Under the pieces are notes generated by a model that did no database searches, was not told the DNA's origin, and saw nothing but the letters and a program-made list of their open reading frames with translations. A program made the translations under genes and the position numbers. A stretch of 64,000 nt of DNA from positions 1 to 64,000 of the forward strand of contig NZ_JBKKHQ010000026.1 in assembly GCF_046614695.1 (NCBI RefSeq), in the 5' to 3' direction. Source of the stretch: Pokkaliibacter sp046614695 (GTDB lineage Bacteria; Pseudomonadota; Gammaproteobacteria; Pseudomonadales; Balneatricaceae). Below are positions 55,602-64,000 of the stretch, piece after piece (position 1 is the first letter of the stretch; the number at the start of each line of letters is the position of its first letter).

Positions 55602-55874
55602 ATGTCCCAGATGACAGCTTTCAGCCTGACCGCCCTGCTTATTGCCCTGACCCTTTCCCTCGGCAAGACCCTGCTGCATCTGCATTTACTGCCCGGTTAC
55701 CCGCTGGCATTGCTGATTAGCTGGCTGATGGTCGGGCATGTGCTCGGTTACTTCCGTCTGGTAAAGGCTGAACCCGGTTTTGCGGGCGAATGGTGCCACT
55801 GGTTCTTCAGCCAGCTGCTTGGGCCACTGCATAACTTCAGCCTGCGCCCCTGGGAAAAGTTCGACCGCGACTGA
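55602..55874 (+). CDS. Small membrane protein, 90 aa
   Basis: I do not recognise the family. It is hydrophobic with two likely membrane helices (about 5-25 and 32-52: LALLISWLMVGHVLGYF) and a C-terminal tail with aromatic residues (GEWCHWFFSQLLGPLHNFSLRPW). It has a weak ribosome binding site. It stands alone between the regulator gene and the cystine transporter operon. Confidence 0.5.
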   Translation: MSQMTAFSLTALLIALTLSLGKTLLHLHLLPGYPLALLISWLMVGHVLGYFRLVKAEPGFAGEWCHWFFSQLLGPLHNFSLRPWEKFDRD

Positions 55875-56210
55875 GCATGATCGCGATCTTCCACTGACTT
55901 ATCCTGCCCTCATCATTGGCTGACTTCGACTCCTTCCCGCTTTTCCCCGCTTTGCTGCCCCTCGTTTTTTCAACGTTTTACCGGGACAAGAGACATTCAA
56001 TCGTCACCCATTGGGGCATAAGCCACCCCCTTACTTATAACCAAAACAAACACACCACTTAATTTATTATTCTTTTATTTGCTTTGAGACTTTCTGCTAA
56101 GCTGGGCGGTATCTCAGCTTGGGTTATCGGCTTTTTGTCCTGCTCCGGCTGAAAACGTTTTTTCCTTTATCGCGCTCAGAACACTGCGAGCCCTCATTAC
56201 TGGAGTACCT
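55875..56210. other. Intergenic region before tcyJ
   Basis: A 336-bp gap with an AT-rich stretch near 56030-56100 that should carry the tcyJ promoter. No ORF or hairpin with good support; a weak -10/-35-like arrangement in the AT-rich part only. Confidence 0.5.
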
Positions 56211-56978
56211 ATGAAACCCATTCGTTCCCTGTTGCTGTTAGGTGCCATGGCGTTGAGCAGCGTGACCCACGCCGCTGATGCACTGGAGCAGATCAAGTCT
56301 TCCGGCGTGTTCAAGATTGGTACCGAAGGCACCTACGCGCCTTTCACCTACCATGACAAAGAAGGCAAGCTGACCGGCTTTGATGTGGAAATCGGCGCAG
56401 CCATCGCCAAGCGTCTGGGTGTTAAGCCTGAGTTTGTTGAAGGCAAGTGGGACGGTCTGATCGCAGGTCTGGACGTCAACCGTTATGACGCGGTGATCAA
56501 CGAAGTGTCCATCACGGATGCACGCAAAGCGAAGTATGACTTCTCCGAGCCCTACATCACCTCCAAAGCCGTGCTGATCGTGCCTAACAAAAGTGACGAC
56601 ATCAGCTCCTTTGAAGACCTGAAAGGCAAAAAATCCGCCAACACCCTGACCAGCAACTTCGGCAAGCTGGCAGAGAAATACGGTGCAGAAATCGCTCCGG
56701 TTCAGGGCTTTAACGACTCCATCGAATTGGTGCTGTCCGGCCGTGCCGATGCCACCATCAACGACAGCCTGTCCTACCTGGACTTCAAAAAGCACAAGCC
56801 TGATGCGCCTGTAAAAGTCGTTGCCGAACAGGCCGATGCCGATCACGCCGGTGTCCTGATCCGCAAGGAAAACCCTGAGCTGCTGGCAGCCATCAACAAG
56901 GCGCTGGCTGACATGAAAGCAGACGGTACCTACTTAAGCATCGCCAAGAAATACTTCGGTCAGGACGTTTCCCAGTAA
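56211..56978 (+). CDS. tcyJ: Cystine ABC transporter substrate-binding protein
   Basis: A 255-aa family 3 solute-binding protein very similar to E. coli TcyJ (FliY) in pattern: signal peptide MKPIRSLLLLGAMALSSVTHA, then IGTEGTYAPFTYHDKEGKLT, the KYDFSEPYITSKAVLIVPNK segment (in part), LTSNFGKLAEKYGA, RADATINDSLSYLDF and LKADGT-like ADGTYLSIAKKYFGQD. It binds L-cystine (and sulfur analogues) in the periplasm for the TcyL/TcyN importer. A terminator-like hairpin after it probably raises its level over the membrane components. Confidence 0.9.
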   Translation: MKPIRSLLLLGAMALSSVTHAADALEQIKSSGVFKIGTEGTYAPFTYHDKEGKLTGFDVEIGAAIAKRLGVKPEFVEGKWDGLIAGLDVNRYDAVINEVSITDARKAKYDFSEPYITSKAVLIVPNKSDDISSFEDLKGKKSANTLTSNFGKLAEKYGAEIAPVQGFNDSIELVLSGRADATINDSLSYLDFKKHKPDAPVKVVAEQADADHAGVLIRKENPELLAAINKALADMKADGTYLSIAKKYFGQDVSQ

Positions 56979-57001
56979 GTTCTGGGATTCCCGACCCTCT
57001 C

Positions 57002-57032
57002 AAGTCCCTCGCCTCACGGTGAGGGACTTTTT
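57002..57032 (+). terminator. Attenuating terminator after tcyJ
   Basis: AAGTCCCTC-gCC and GG-tGAGGGACTT pair around a TCAC loop, followed by TTTTT-like sequence. It lies between tcyJ and tcyL and probably reduces read-through. Confidence 0.75.
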
Positions 57033-57083
57033 GCATTTCAGATCTGCCTCCACACCGGCTGATCCCGCTCCGGAGACTGCACC

Positions 57084-57764
57084 ATGCCAGATTGGTTACA
57101 GTTGATGATCGACTCCTTTCCGTCGCTGCTTTATGCCGGACTGGTGTTCACCATCCCCCTGACGCTGCTGTCGTTCGCCTTTGGCCTGAGCCTGGGTTTT
57201 CTGACCGCCCTGACCCGCCTTTACAGCCCCAAACCCGTGCAAATGATTGCCCGGTTTTACGTGTGGCTGTTCCGCGGCACACCGCTTTTGGTGCAGCTCT
57301 TTCTGATTTTCTACGGCCTGCCCAAGGTCGGCATTGTGTTTGACCCCTTCCCGGCGGCACTGATCGGCTTCACCCTGAACATCGGCGCCTACTCCTCTGA
57401 AATCATCCGCGCGGTGATTCAGTCAGTACCCAAAGGCCAGTGGGAAGCGTCCTTCTCCATCGGCATGAACTGGAGTCAGGCCCTGCGTCGCATCATCCTG
57501 CCGCAGGCAACCCGCATTGCCGTACCGCCGCTTTCCAACACCTTTATTGCCCTGGTGAAAGACACCTCTCTGGCCGCCGTACTGACCGTGCCCGAGCTGT
57601 TTCAGGCTGCCCAGCGCATCGCCTCCACCACCTATGAACCGCTGGTGCTCTATACGGAAACCGCGCTGATTTATCTCGCCTTCAGCACCGTACTGTCCTG
57701 GGGACAGGAGCGCCTTGAGCGCCATTACGGCAAACACGCGATGACGGTCGGAGGTCAGGCATGA
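57084..57764 (+). CDS. tcyL: Cystine ABC transporter permease
   Basis: A 226-aa amino acid ABC permease of the HisM/TcyL type. Membrane helices run throughout; the EAA-like coupling loop is visible as GQWEASFSIGMNWSQALRRIILPQA (key EAS...G residues), and WLFRGTPLLVQLFLIFYGLP is diagnostic of the polar amino acid permease group. It overlaps tcyN by 4 bp. It likely works as a homodimer with TcyN. Confidence 0.92.
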   Translation: MPDWLQLMIDSFPSLLYAGLVFTIPLTLLSFAFGLSLGFLTALTRLYSPKPVQMIARFYVWLFRGTPLLVQLFLIFYGLPKVGIVFDPFPAALIGFTLNIGAYSSEIIRAVIQSVPKGQWEASFSIGMNWSQALRRIILPQATRIAVPPLSNTFIALVKDTSLAAVLTVPELFQAAQRIASTTYEPLVLYTETALIYLAFSTVLSWGQERLERHYGKHAMTVGGQA

Positions 57765-58519
57765 TCGGGCTTAAAGCAATCGACAAATATTTCGGTGAAA
57801 GCCACGTCCTCAAAGGCGTCGACCTCACCATCGCCGAAGGCAGCGTCACCGCCCTGATCGGTCCTTCCGGCAGCGGCAAGAGCACCCTGCTTCGCAGCAT
57901 CAATTTGCTGGAGTGGCCTCAGGCCGGTGAACTGAAAATTGGTGAAGCCAGCCTGCGCTTTCCGGCGGACCCGAAAAAACAGCGCCAGCAGGTTCAGGCA
58001 CTGCGCCGCCAGACCGGCATGGTCTTCCAGAACTTTCAGCTGTTTCCGCACTTCTCGGTGCAGGACAACGTCATGGAAGGGCTGGTCACGGTACTCAAAT
58101 GGGACAAGGCTCGTGCCCGCGAGCGCGCCCTGGAACTGCTGGAAAAAGTCGGTATGGCGCACAAGGCGGATGCCTGGCCGGCCAACCTCTCCGGCGGTCA
58201 GCAGCAGCGTGTGGCTATCGCCCGTGCGCTGGCGCCCTCACCGCGCGTACTGCTCTGTGATGAGCCGACCTCAGCCCTTGACCCTGAACTGGCGATTGAA
58301 GTGGTTGCGGTGCTCAAACAACTGGCCGCCGAAGGCGTCACCATGGTGATGGCGACCCACGACCTGCGTCTGGCCTCCACCATCGCCGAGCAGGTGGTGT
58401 TTCTGGAGGATGGCCGCATTGTCGAATCCGGCAACGGCAAAAGCTTCTTCACCCAGCCAAAACACGCCCGCACCGCGGAGTTTATTTCCTCACTGAGCGG
58501 GCATTCAGTCGGCGAGTAA
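57761..58519 (+). CDS. tcyN: Cystine ABC transporter ATPase
   Basis: A 252-aa ABC ATPase of the polar amino acid type. Walker A GPSGSGKST near 37-45, Q-loop QNFQLFPHFSV, signature LSGGQQQRVAIARAL, Walker B VLLCDEPTSALDPE and the switch His in ATHDL are all intact. It is coupled to tcyL and energises uptake from TcyJ. A strong terminator follows. Confidence 0.94.
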   Translation: MIGLKAIDKYFGESHVLKGVDLTIAEGSVTALIGPSGSGKSTLLRSINLLEWPQAGELKIGEASLRFPADPKKQRQQVQALRRQTGMVFQNFQLFPHFSVQDNVMEGLVTVLKWDKARARERALELLEKVGMAHKADAWPANLSGGQQQRVAIARALAPSPRVLLCDEPTSALDPELAIEVVAVLKQLAAEGVTMVMATHDLRLASTIAEQVVFLEDGRIVESGNGKSFFTQPKHARTAEFISSLSGHSVGE

Positions 58520-58564
58520 AACGTATCCACTCCGCCTCCTCGGGAGGCTCGAAAATTTACCCAT

Positions 58565-58598
58565 AAACAAAAGGGATCCTGAGGATCCCTTTTGTTTT
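58565..58598. terminator. Bidirectional terminator between tcyN and the TonB receptor gene
   Basis: A perfect 15-bp stem from AAACAAAAGGGATCC and GGATCCCTTTTGTTT with a TGA loop, with T tracts on both strands. It ends the tcy operon on the plus strand and the siderophore operon on the minus strand. Confidence 0.93.
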
Positions 58599-58644
58599 AT
58601 TTCATGATTGGCACTGGCGTGTCTGAACCGCGCCACATCTCTTC

Positions 58645-60798
58645 TTAAAACGCCACCTTCAGCCGTGCCTGCACGTAGCGGGGTTCACCGGCATAGACGG
58701 CGGTTTCGCTGTCGGCGGAGGCGAAGTAGCCCTTGTCGAACAGGTTTTTCACGCTGACGGCGACGCTGGTTTTGGGGTCGATCTGGTAGTTGGCGGTGAG
58801 GTCGATGCGGCCATAGCCGGGCAATACCAGTTCATTGTCGGTGCTGCCGTAACGCTGGCTTTGTACCAGCCACAGGGCGCCGAGGTTGAGCTTGTCAGTC
58901 GCCTGATAGTTCGCCTGCAGGGTGAGCTGCTGGTGCGGCGCGTTGATAAACTCATTGCCCTTCTCGGTGGTCGCAGGGTCCGCATCACCTTCCAGCACCT
59001 TGGTGTGCAGCAGGGTATAGCCTGCCTGCAGCTGCCATTTGAGGTTCGGCTGCCAGCCCACGCTTAGCTCGGCACCGCGGCTTCGCACTTCGCCCAGGGC
59101 TTCGTTATCCCCGGCGGCATTGCTGACCACCACATTTTCCTTGGTGATCTGGAACAGGGTCAGACTGGTTTTCCAGTCTTCCGCTGGCGTCCAGTCGAGT
59201 CCGGTTTCGTATTGTTTACCGGTTTCCGGATCGAAGGGGTTCCCCGCTGCATCGACGGTGCTGACGGCGCTGGTTTCATAGGACTCAGAGTAGGAGGCAT
59301 GGGCGCGCCAGGCAGTATTGAAGCGGTAACTCGCCCCCAGGGTTGGCGTGAAGTAGTTCTCATCGGCTTCGGCATAGCTGCCGCTGACCGAACGGCCGCT
59401 GGCGTTAACATAGGCTTTGCTCTCCAGCTCGCGGTGCTGCCAGTCATAGCGGCCGCCTAACTGAATATCCAGTTTGTCAGTCACGCCGATCACATCCTGC
59501 GCATAAAGGCTGTAGGTGTCGTAGCTGAACAGTCGATGGGAACCGGCGCCATTGCTGACGCTATTGGGGTCGATGTAGCTAAAGCCCGGGTTATACACAT
59601 CGACGGTCAGATCACTGTCGACGCTGCCCCAGCCTTTGCGGTTGAAGTCATTCTCGGTAGAGGCGTAGGTGCCACCCAAAGTCAGACGATGCCTGAGCGA
59701 ACCCGTATCCACCTCGCCGGTAAAGTAGGAGTCGAGGGAATGGTTGGTCTGCTGGTTAGCGAGATTGCGGTAGTAACGGCGCACCTGCGGAGAGGCGGTA
59801 TCCGTCACGCTGCTGATCGCATAGTTTTCCCGCGCATCCTTGTGCCAGACGCTGCGCCACTTGGTGGTGTTGTGCCAGCCTGCGGCCAGTTCGCGCTCGT
59901 AGGTCAGGCTGAAAGCGGTACCTTCATCGGTCGCGTGGTTCTGCGGGCCAAGATAGTTGGTCGTGCTGGTGGCAACCCGCTTGATGTCCGACCCCGGCGC
60001 CACCAGCCCGGTCGGCGCGTTGTAGTGGTACTTGGTCAGCTCCAGCTGCGCCGTCAGTGACTGCTTGTCATCCGGCGCCCAGGTCACCATCGGTGCGAAG
60101 AAGTAGCCGCTGCGCTTTTCGTGATCACGAAACCCCTGACTGTCGGTGTAATCGCCAATCACGCGATACATAAGGCTGGACGAGGCATTCAGGCTGCCCG
60201 TGGAATCAAAGGAAGCCGCTTTCTCTCCCCAGCCTTTGGAGGTACTTGGGCTTAACCAGCCACCGCCCTGAAGATCAATTTCATGGTAGCTCTCGGCCTC
60301 AGGCTTTTTGGTGACCACGTTGATCACTCCACCGGCTTCCTGGCTGCCGTAGAACATGGAGCCGGTGCCTTTGAGCACATCGACATGATCGACCAGCACC
60401 AGCGGAATGGACTCATCCTTCAGTACCCAGGCGTTCATGCCATCCATCTTCATGTTGTCACGGGTCAGGTTAAAGCCGCGGGAGACATAATCCGAATTGG
60501 TGCCGCCCACCTTGCTAAGCCCCGTGACGGTTTCCAGCGCGTCACCCAGATCTCGTGCCTGACGCTGTTCGATGGCCTTTTTATCCACCTGCTCGACGGT
60601 CAGGCTCTGGCTGTCATCACCTGCCGCACTTTTGGTGGTGCCCGCCGTAGAAACCGCATCGGACTGAATCACCAGGGTATCCAGCACCAGCGGACCAAGA
60701 TCAAGGCTGTCGGTGCTGCTGGCCTGCGCTGCCCACAGAGGCGATGAGGCGGTGAATAACAGCAAGGGAACGGGACGAAATAGCGGCTTTTTTAACAT
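58645..60798 (-). CDS. TonB-dependent siderophore receptor
   Basis: A 717-aa outer-membrane receptor. The signal peptide (LLFTASSPLWAAQ) is followed by a TonB-box-like VLDTLVIQSD and a plug domain (LGDALETVTGLSKVGGT, SRGFNLTRDN, SQEAGGVINVVTKKP), then a 22-strand-type barrel ending in an aromatic residue (KVAF). No N-terminal signalling extension. It is the last gene of the iron operon and lies 20 bp after the ATPase gene. Barrel residues suggest a siderophore receptor; the ligand cannot be told. The ATG at 60798 is preferred over an in-frame TTG. Confidence 0.93.
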   Translation of the reverse strand: MLKKPLFRPVPLLLFTASSPLWAAQASSTDSLDLGPLVLDTLVIQSDAVSTAGTTKSAAGDDSQSLTVEQVDKKAIEQRQARDLGDALETVTGLSKVGGTNSDYVSRGFNLTRDNMKMDGMNAWVLKDESIPLVLVDHVDVLKGTGSMFYGSQEAGGVINVVTKKPEAESYHEIDLQGGGWLSPSTSKGWGEKAASFDSTGSLNASSSLMYRVIGDYTDSQGFRDHEKRSGYFFAPMVTWAPDDKQSLTAQLELTKYHYNAPTGLVAPGSDIKRVATSTTNYLGPQNHATDEGTAFSLTYERELAAGWHNTTKWRSVWHKDARENYAISSVTDTASPQVRRYYRNLANQQTNHSLDSYFTGEVDTGSLRHRLTLGGTYASTENDFNRKGWGSVDSDLTVDVYNPGFSYIDPNSVSNGAGSHRLFSYDTYSLYAQDVIGVTDKLDIQLGGRYDWQHRELESKAYVNASGRSVSGSYAEADENYFTPTLGASYRFNTAWRAHASYSESYETSAVSTVDAAGNPFDPETGKQYETGLDWTPAEDWKTSLTLFQITKENVVVSNAAGDNEALGEVRSRGAELSVGWQPNLKWQLQAGYTLLHTKVLEGDADPATTEKGNEFINAPHQQLTLQANYQATDKLNLGALWLVQSQRYGSTDNELVLPGYGRIDLTANYQIDPKTSVAVSVKNLFDKGYFASADSETAVYAGEPRYVQARLKVAF

Positions 60799-60818
60799 AA
60801 CGAACAACCTGAAAGGCG

Positions 60819-61685
60819 TTAGGAACTGGAAGAAAGGGACAGTGCCGCGCCCGCAGGCGATGCACTGGAGGACTGGGAAGAACGAGAGTTAAAGGCCGAA
60901 CCGCGCACAATGCACATGGGGGTTCCGGCGACCGGGTCAGGATGGATTTCCGCATCCAGCCCGAATACCTCCGCGAGCAACTGCTCGGTCATGACCTCGG
61001 CTGGCGCGCCTTCGGTGACGATGCGACCGGCTTTCATCACCACCAGATGATCGCAGTAGCGGCAGGCCTGATTGATATCATGCAGTACCGTGACGACGGT
61101 TTTTCCCTGCTGGTGCAACTGGCCAAGCAAGTCCATCAGTTCAACCTGATGGCTCATATCCAGATAGGTGGTGGGTTCATCCAGCAACAGATAGTCGGTC
61201 TGCTGGGCCAGCACCATCGCCAGCCAGACACGCTGACGCTGGCCACCGGACAGTTCACTGACCACACGCTGCGCCAGAGCCGTGACACCGCAGGCGTCCA
61301 TCGCTGCATGAATGGCGCGGTGATCCTCGGCAGAGAGCCGCCCCCACAAGCGGGTATAAGGACTGCGACCGTAAGCCACCAGTTCCGCCACCTGAATGCT
61401 TTCCGGCACCACCGGCGACTGGGGCAGTAGCGCCAGTTGCTGGGCCAGCCGTTTGGGCGACCAGGCTTTCAGGCTCTTGTGCTGAAAGTGCACCTCTCCG
61501 GCCAGCGGCGCCAGCACACCCGCCAGCGCCTTGAGCAGCGTCGACTTGCCACAACCGTTCGGCCCCAATAAGGCGGTAATGCGGCCACGGGGCAGGTTCA
61601 GGCTGACGTCACGAACAATGGTTTCCTTGCCGTAACCCAGACTTAACCTGTCGCAGTAGAGCGCATCCTCGGATAAATAGGTCAT
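60819..61685 (-). CDS. Iron-siderophore ABC transporter ATPase
   Basis: A 288-aa ATPase of the FecE/FhuC/FepC family. Walker A GPNGCGKSTLL near 38-48, signature LSGGQRQRVWLAMVLAQ, Walker B YLLLDEPTTYLDMSHQ, and the switch His in VLHDINQA are intact. The long C-terminal Ser/Ala-rich tail is unusual for the family and its function is unclear. It powers the two permeases encoded just upstream in transcription order. Confidence 0.93.
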   Translation of the reverse strand: MTYLSEDALYCDRLSLGYGKETIVRDVSLNLPRGRITALLGPNGCGKSTLLKALAGVLAPLAGEVHFQHKSLKAWSPKRLAQQLALLPQSPVVPESIQVAELVAYGRSPYTRLWGRLSAEDHRAIHAAMDACGVTALAQRVVSELSGGQRQRVWLAMVLAQQTDYLLLDEPTTYLDMSHQVELMDLLGQLHQQGKTVVTVLHDINQACRYCDHLVVMKAGRIVTEGAPAEVMTEQLLAEVFGLDAEIHPDPVAGTPMCIVRGSAFNSRSSQSSSASPAGAALSLSSSS

Positions 61686-61688
61686 CTC

Positions 61689-62678
61689 TCAGCGCACCTT
61701 CAGCAGCAACCAGAGGAAATACGGCGCCCCGATCAGGGCAGTGAAAATACCGGCAGGCAGCTCCAGTGGCGGCGCGATCACGCGGGACAGCGTATCGGCC
61801 AGCAGCAGTAGCAAGGCGCCGGTCAGCATCGCCACCGGCAGCAGCCATTGATGGCGACCACCCACCCATTGCCGCGCCAGATGGGGCGCCACCAGCGCAA
61901 GAAAACTAAGCGGCCCGCAGACGGCGACACTGGCAGCACTGAGCGCGACCGCAAGGCCAAGCGTCCACCAGCGAATACGTCGAACACTCACGCCAAGGGC
62001 CTGAGCGCCCTCCTCACCGAGCACCAGCACATTCAGAAACTTGGCCAGCAACAATGCGGGAATCAGCAGCAGCGCCCAGGGCAACAACACCCAGACCTGC
62101 GGCCAGCTGCGGCCCCACAAACTGCCGGTCAGCCAGAGCAGGGCATTATTCAGATCCAGCGGATGCACCAGCATCAGAAAGTCCGTGGCACTGGCATAAA
62201 ACGCCGCCAGGGCAACGCCGGTCATCGCCAGTCGCAGTGGCCGCAATTCGCTGTAGGTCAGCAGCATGAGTAGCAGCGCCGCCGCGACGCCACCGGCTAA
62301 CGCAGCCAGCGGTAACCAGCTCACCGCCAGACCGGGGAAAACCACCATGCAGGCCACCGCCGCCAGACTTGCGCCGTGACTCACACCGAGAATATCCGGC
62401 GACGCCAGCGGGTTACGAATCACCGCCTGCACCAGCGTACCTGCCGTGGCGAGCATGGCGCCGACCAGCACGGCTAACAGCACGCGCGGCAAGCGCAGTT
62501 CATAAAAGGTGAAGGCTTTGGCTGATCCCTGCTGACTGAGCTGCCAGAGATCCGACGGCAGCAGCGTCACCGCGCCAAACATCAGGGCGGTGGCGCCAAT
62601 CAGCGCCAGCAGCATCAGCAAACCGAGTACACGTCCCCGCGGAAAACGGGGTTGCAGGTTGAACGTTGAGGAAGTCAT
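61689..62678 (-). CDS. Iron-siderophore ABC transporter permease 2
   Basis: A 329-aa FecCD-type permease with about ten membrane segments. Typical stretches are ELRLPRVLLAVLVGAMLATAGTLVQAVIRNPLASPDILGVSHGAS (key RNPLASPDILGVS), and the C-terminal VCGPLSFLALVAPHLARQWVG. It pairs with permease 1 to form the inner-membrane channel. It overlaps permease 1 by 4 bp. Confidence 0.94.
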   Translation of the reverse strand: MTSSTFNLQPRFPRGRVLGLLMLLALIGATALMFGAVTLLPSDLWQLSQQGSAKAFTFYELRLPRVLLAVLVGAMLATAGTLVQAVIRNPLASPDILGVSHGASLAAVACMVVFPGLAVSWLPLAALAGGVAAALLLMLLTYSELRPLRLAMTGVALAAFYASATDFLMLVHPLDLNNALLWLTGSLWGRSWPQVWVLLPWALLLIPALLLAKFLNVLVLGEEGAQALGVSVRRIRWWTLGLAVALSAASVAVCGPLSFLALVAPHLARQWVGGRHQWLLPVAMLTGALLLLLADTLSRVIAPPLELPAGIFTALIGAPYFLWLLLKVR

Positions 62679-63721
62679 GCCCGGCGCCGCACCAGATAGA
62701 TAAAGCAGGGAGCGCCAATCAGCGCCAACAAGGCGCCGGCCGGGGTTTCGGTCGGATAAGCCACCGCGCGGGACAAGGCATCGGCCAGCAGTACCAGCAA
62801 CATGCCGAGCAGCCAGCTCACCGGCAGCACGCGGCGGTAATCCACCCCCGCGATTTGCCGCGCCATGTGCGGCACCATGAGACCGACAAAGGCGATCGAG
62901 CCCGCCACCATCACTGCGATGCCGACCAGCACCAGCACCAGCAGACTGATCAGCAGGCGCAGCCGATGCAGACGAATACCGAGGGAAGCGGCCTGTTCAT
63001 CACCGAGACTCAGAATATTCAGGCGTGGCGCCAGCAAAGCACTAAGCCCCAGCGCAGGCAGCACGATGATCCAGAGCGACTGCCATTTCTCCCAGCTGGC
63101 ACTGGCAACAGAACCGGCCAGCCAGCTCAGGACAGCACTGGCCTGATCTTCCGAGAGCAAAATGCAGGCACGGGTCAGGGCCGCGCACAGCGCACTCACC
63201 GCGACGCCGGCAAGCACCAGTCGGGCCTTGTTATTGCCGGGCCGCCAGGGTGCCCCCAACAGCATCACAATCAGCCAGCAGACGCCGCCGCCCAGCACCG
63301 CGGCAACGCCGGTGCCCATAACGCCAAACCAGGGCAGATAGGTCGAGAGCAGCGCGACGCCCAAAGCCGCACCGGCATTCACACCAAAGACACCGGGAGA
63401 GGCGAGCGAGTTGCGGGTTAGCGCCTGCATTAACGCACCGGCACTCGCCAAGGCGGCGCCCACCAGCGCAGCAATCAACACGCGCGGCAAGCGGCTTTCC
63501 CAGATGACCAACTGCGTCACCTGGTCAGGCGCGTTACCGAGTAGCGCGTGCAGGCTCGACAACGCAGAAATCGGTAGCGGCGAATAGCTGTAAAGACCGA
63601 CCCAGGCGGCCAGCAGCACTGCCACGGAGAGCAGAATCAGCGACAGGCCAAAGCCCGTTCCTGTTCGCACACCGGAAGCACTGCGCTGGACGCTGACCTG
63701 TTGGGAGACAACTTCACTCAC
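62675..63721 (-). CDS. Iron-siderophore ABC transporter permease 1
   Basis: A 348-aa FecCD-type permease. The same family landmarks appear: WESRLPRVLIAALVGAALASAGALMQALTRNSLASPGVFGVN (key RNSLASPGVFGVN) and VAGSIAFVGLMVPHMARQIAG. It overlaps the binding-protein stop by 4 bp and permease 2 by 4 bp, so the operon is tightly coupled. Substrate unknown, presumably an Fe(III)-siderophore matching the receptor gene downstream. Confidence 0.94.
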   Translation of the reverse strand: MSEVVSQQVSVQRSASGVRTGTGFGLSLILLSVAVLLAAWVGLYSYSPLPISALSSLHALLGNAPDQVTQLVIWESRLPRVLIAALVGAALASAGALMQALTRNSLASPGVFGVNAGAALGVALLSTYLPWFGVMGTGVAAVLGGGVCWLIVMLLGAPWRPGNNKARLVLAGVAVSALCAALTRACILLSEDQASAVLSWLAGSVASASWEKWQSLWIIVLPALGLSALLAPRLNILSLGDEQAASLGIRLHRLRLLISLLVLVLVGIAVMVAGSIAFVGLMVPHMARQIAGVDYRRVLPVSWLLGMLLVLLADALSRAVAYPTETPAGALLALIGAPCFIYLVRRRA

Positions 63722-64000
63722 TGGCCCAGCAACCTCACCAGATCACGGCCCATGTGTTCCGCCGCGAGGATTCCCAGACAGCGCACCCAGATATTGGCAT
63801 CCACGCTGTACACCTGTTTTTCACGCACGGCATTCAACACCTGCCAGAGCGGCTTGTTCTGCCAGGCGTTCAGCACCTTGCCCTGATCGTAAGAGCCGAT
63901 CAGCAAGGCCTGCGGATTAATCGCCAGCAACTGCTCCAGACTGATCTGGCGCGAGGCGAGCTCATCGCTGCGGGTAAGGGTCGGTACGCTAAGACCAAGA
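63718..64000 (-). CDS. Iron-siderophore binding protein, C-terminal part (truncated by window edge)
   Basis: The C-terminal about 93 residues of a periplasmic Fe(III)-siderophore binding protein (FecB/FepB/FhuD type). The pattern LLAINPQALLIGSYDQGKVL, then KQVYSVDANIWVRCLGILAAE is typical of the second lobe of this fold. The start lies outside the window, to the right. It is the first of the five genes visible here and delivers the siderophore to the permeases. Any Fur box would also lie outside. Confidence 0.85.
   Translation of the reverse strand, partial: LGLSVPTLTRSDELASRQISLEQLLAINPQALLIGSYDQGKVLNAWQNKPLWQVLNAVREKQVYSVDANIWVRCLGILAAEHMGRDLVRLLGQ

Noticed and set aside
55427..55720. 97-aa ORF before and across the small membrane protein gene
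   Set aside because: It overlaps the more plausible hydrophobic ORF at 55602 in another frame, and its product is low-quality and Pro/Arg-rich.

Overview
The window is a chromosomal segment of a gammaproteobacterium of moderately high GC. Gene families resemble those of Pseudomonas and marine or plant-associated relatives; I cannot name the genus. It carries a complete type VI secretion system (T6SS), and promoters of HrpL type next to harpin-like genes suggest a hrp-class type III system (T3SS) elsewhere in the genome.

Layout. 1-7.7 kb is metabolic: a GntP-family gluconate transporter, alanine dehydrogenase, and a carnitine catabolism cluster (betainyl-CoA thioesterase cdhB, regulator cdhR, a 124-aa orphan, dehydrocarnitine cleavage enzyme cdhC, carnitine dehydrogenase cdhA). 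A 30-bp near-palindrome about 50 bp before cdhC is a likely regulator site. 7.7-32.8 kb is the T6SS core. Seventeen genes run right to left on the minus strand in imp-type order: fha, tssJ, tssK, tssL, tssM, tagF, pppA, tssA, tssB, tssC, a second tssC-like gene (impD), tagJ/impE, tssE, tssF, tssG, clpV and hcp. A membrane Ser/Thr kinase gene (ppkA-like) is divergent, so FHA, kinase, phosphatase and TagF form a threonine-phosphorylation control set.

32.9-44.1 kb is the T6SS payload operon: vgrG, a 370-aa unknown, a thiolase-fold-like protein, PAAR, a DUF4123 adaptor, a 1363-aa putative effector and two tandem near-identical Sel1-like periplasmic proteins that look like duplicated immunity genes. 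From about 37.2 kb the DNA becomes very AT-rich and returns to the background base composition near 44.1 kb, as expected for a transferred effector-immunity cassette.

44.2-47.6 kb holds a frameshifted MFS transporter gene and an OmpR/QseC-type two-component system. 47.8-51.8 kb holds three paralogous harpin-like genes: Gly-rich proteins with repeated Met-rich amphipathic helices. One ends in a lytic-transglycosylase-like domain and one in a thaumatin-like domain. Each transcription unit is preceded by a hrp box (GGAACC-N15-CCACTTA and GGAACT-N15-CCACTCA). This is the most unusual part of the window.

51.9-64 kb returns to ordinary genes: a DMT exporter, a PNPOx-like flavoprotein divergent from a MocR/PdxR regulator, a small membrane protein, a cystine ABC transporter (tcyJLN), and a siderophore uptake operon (partial binding protein, two permeases, ATPase, TonB-dependent receptor) that runs off the right edge.
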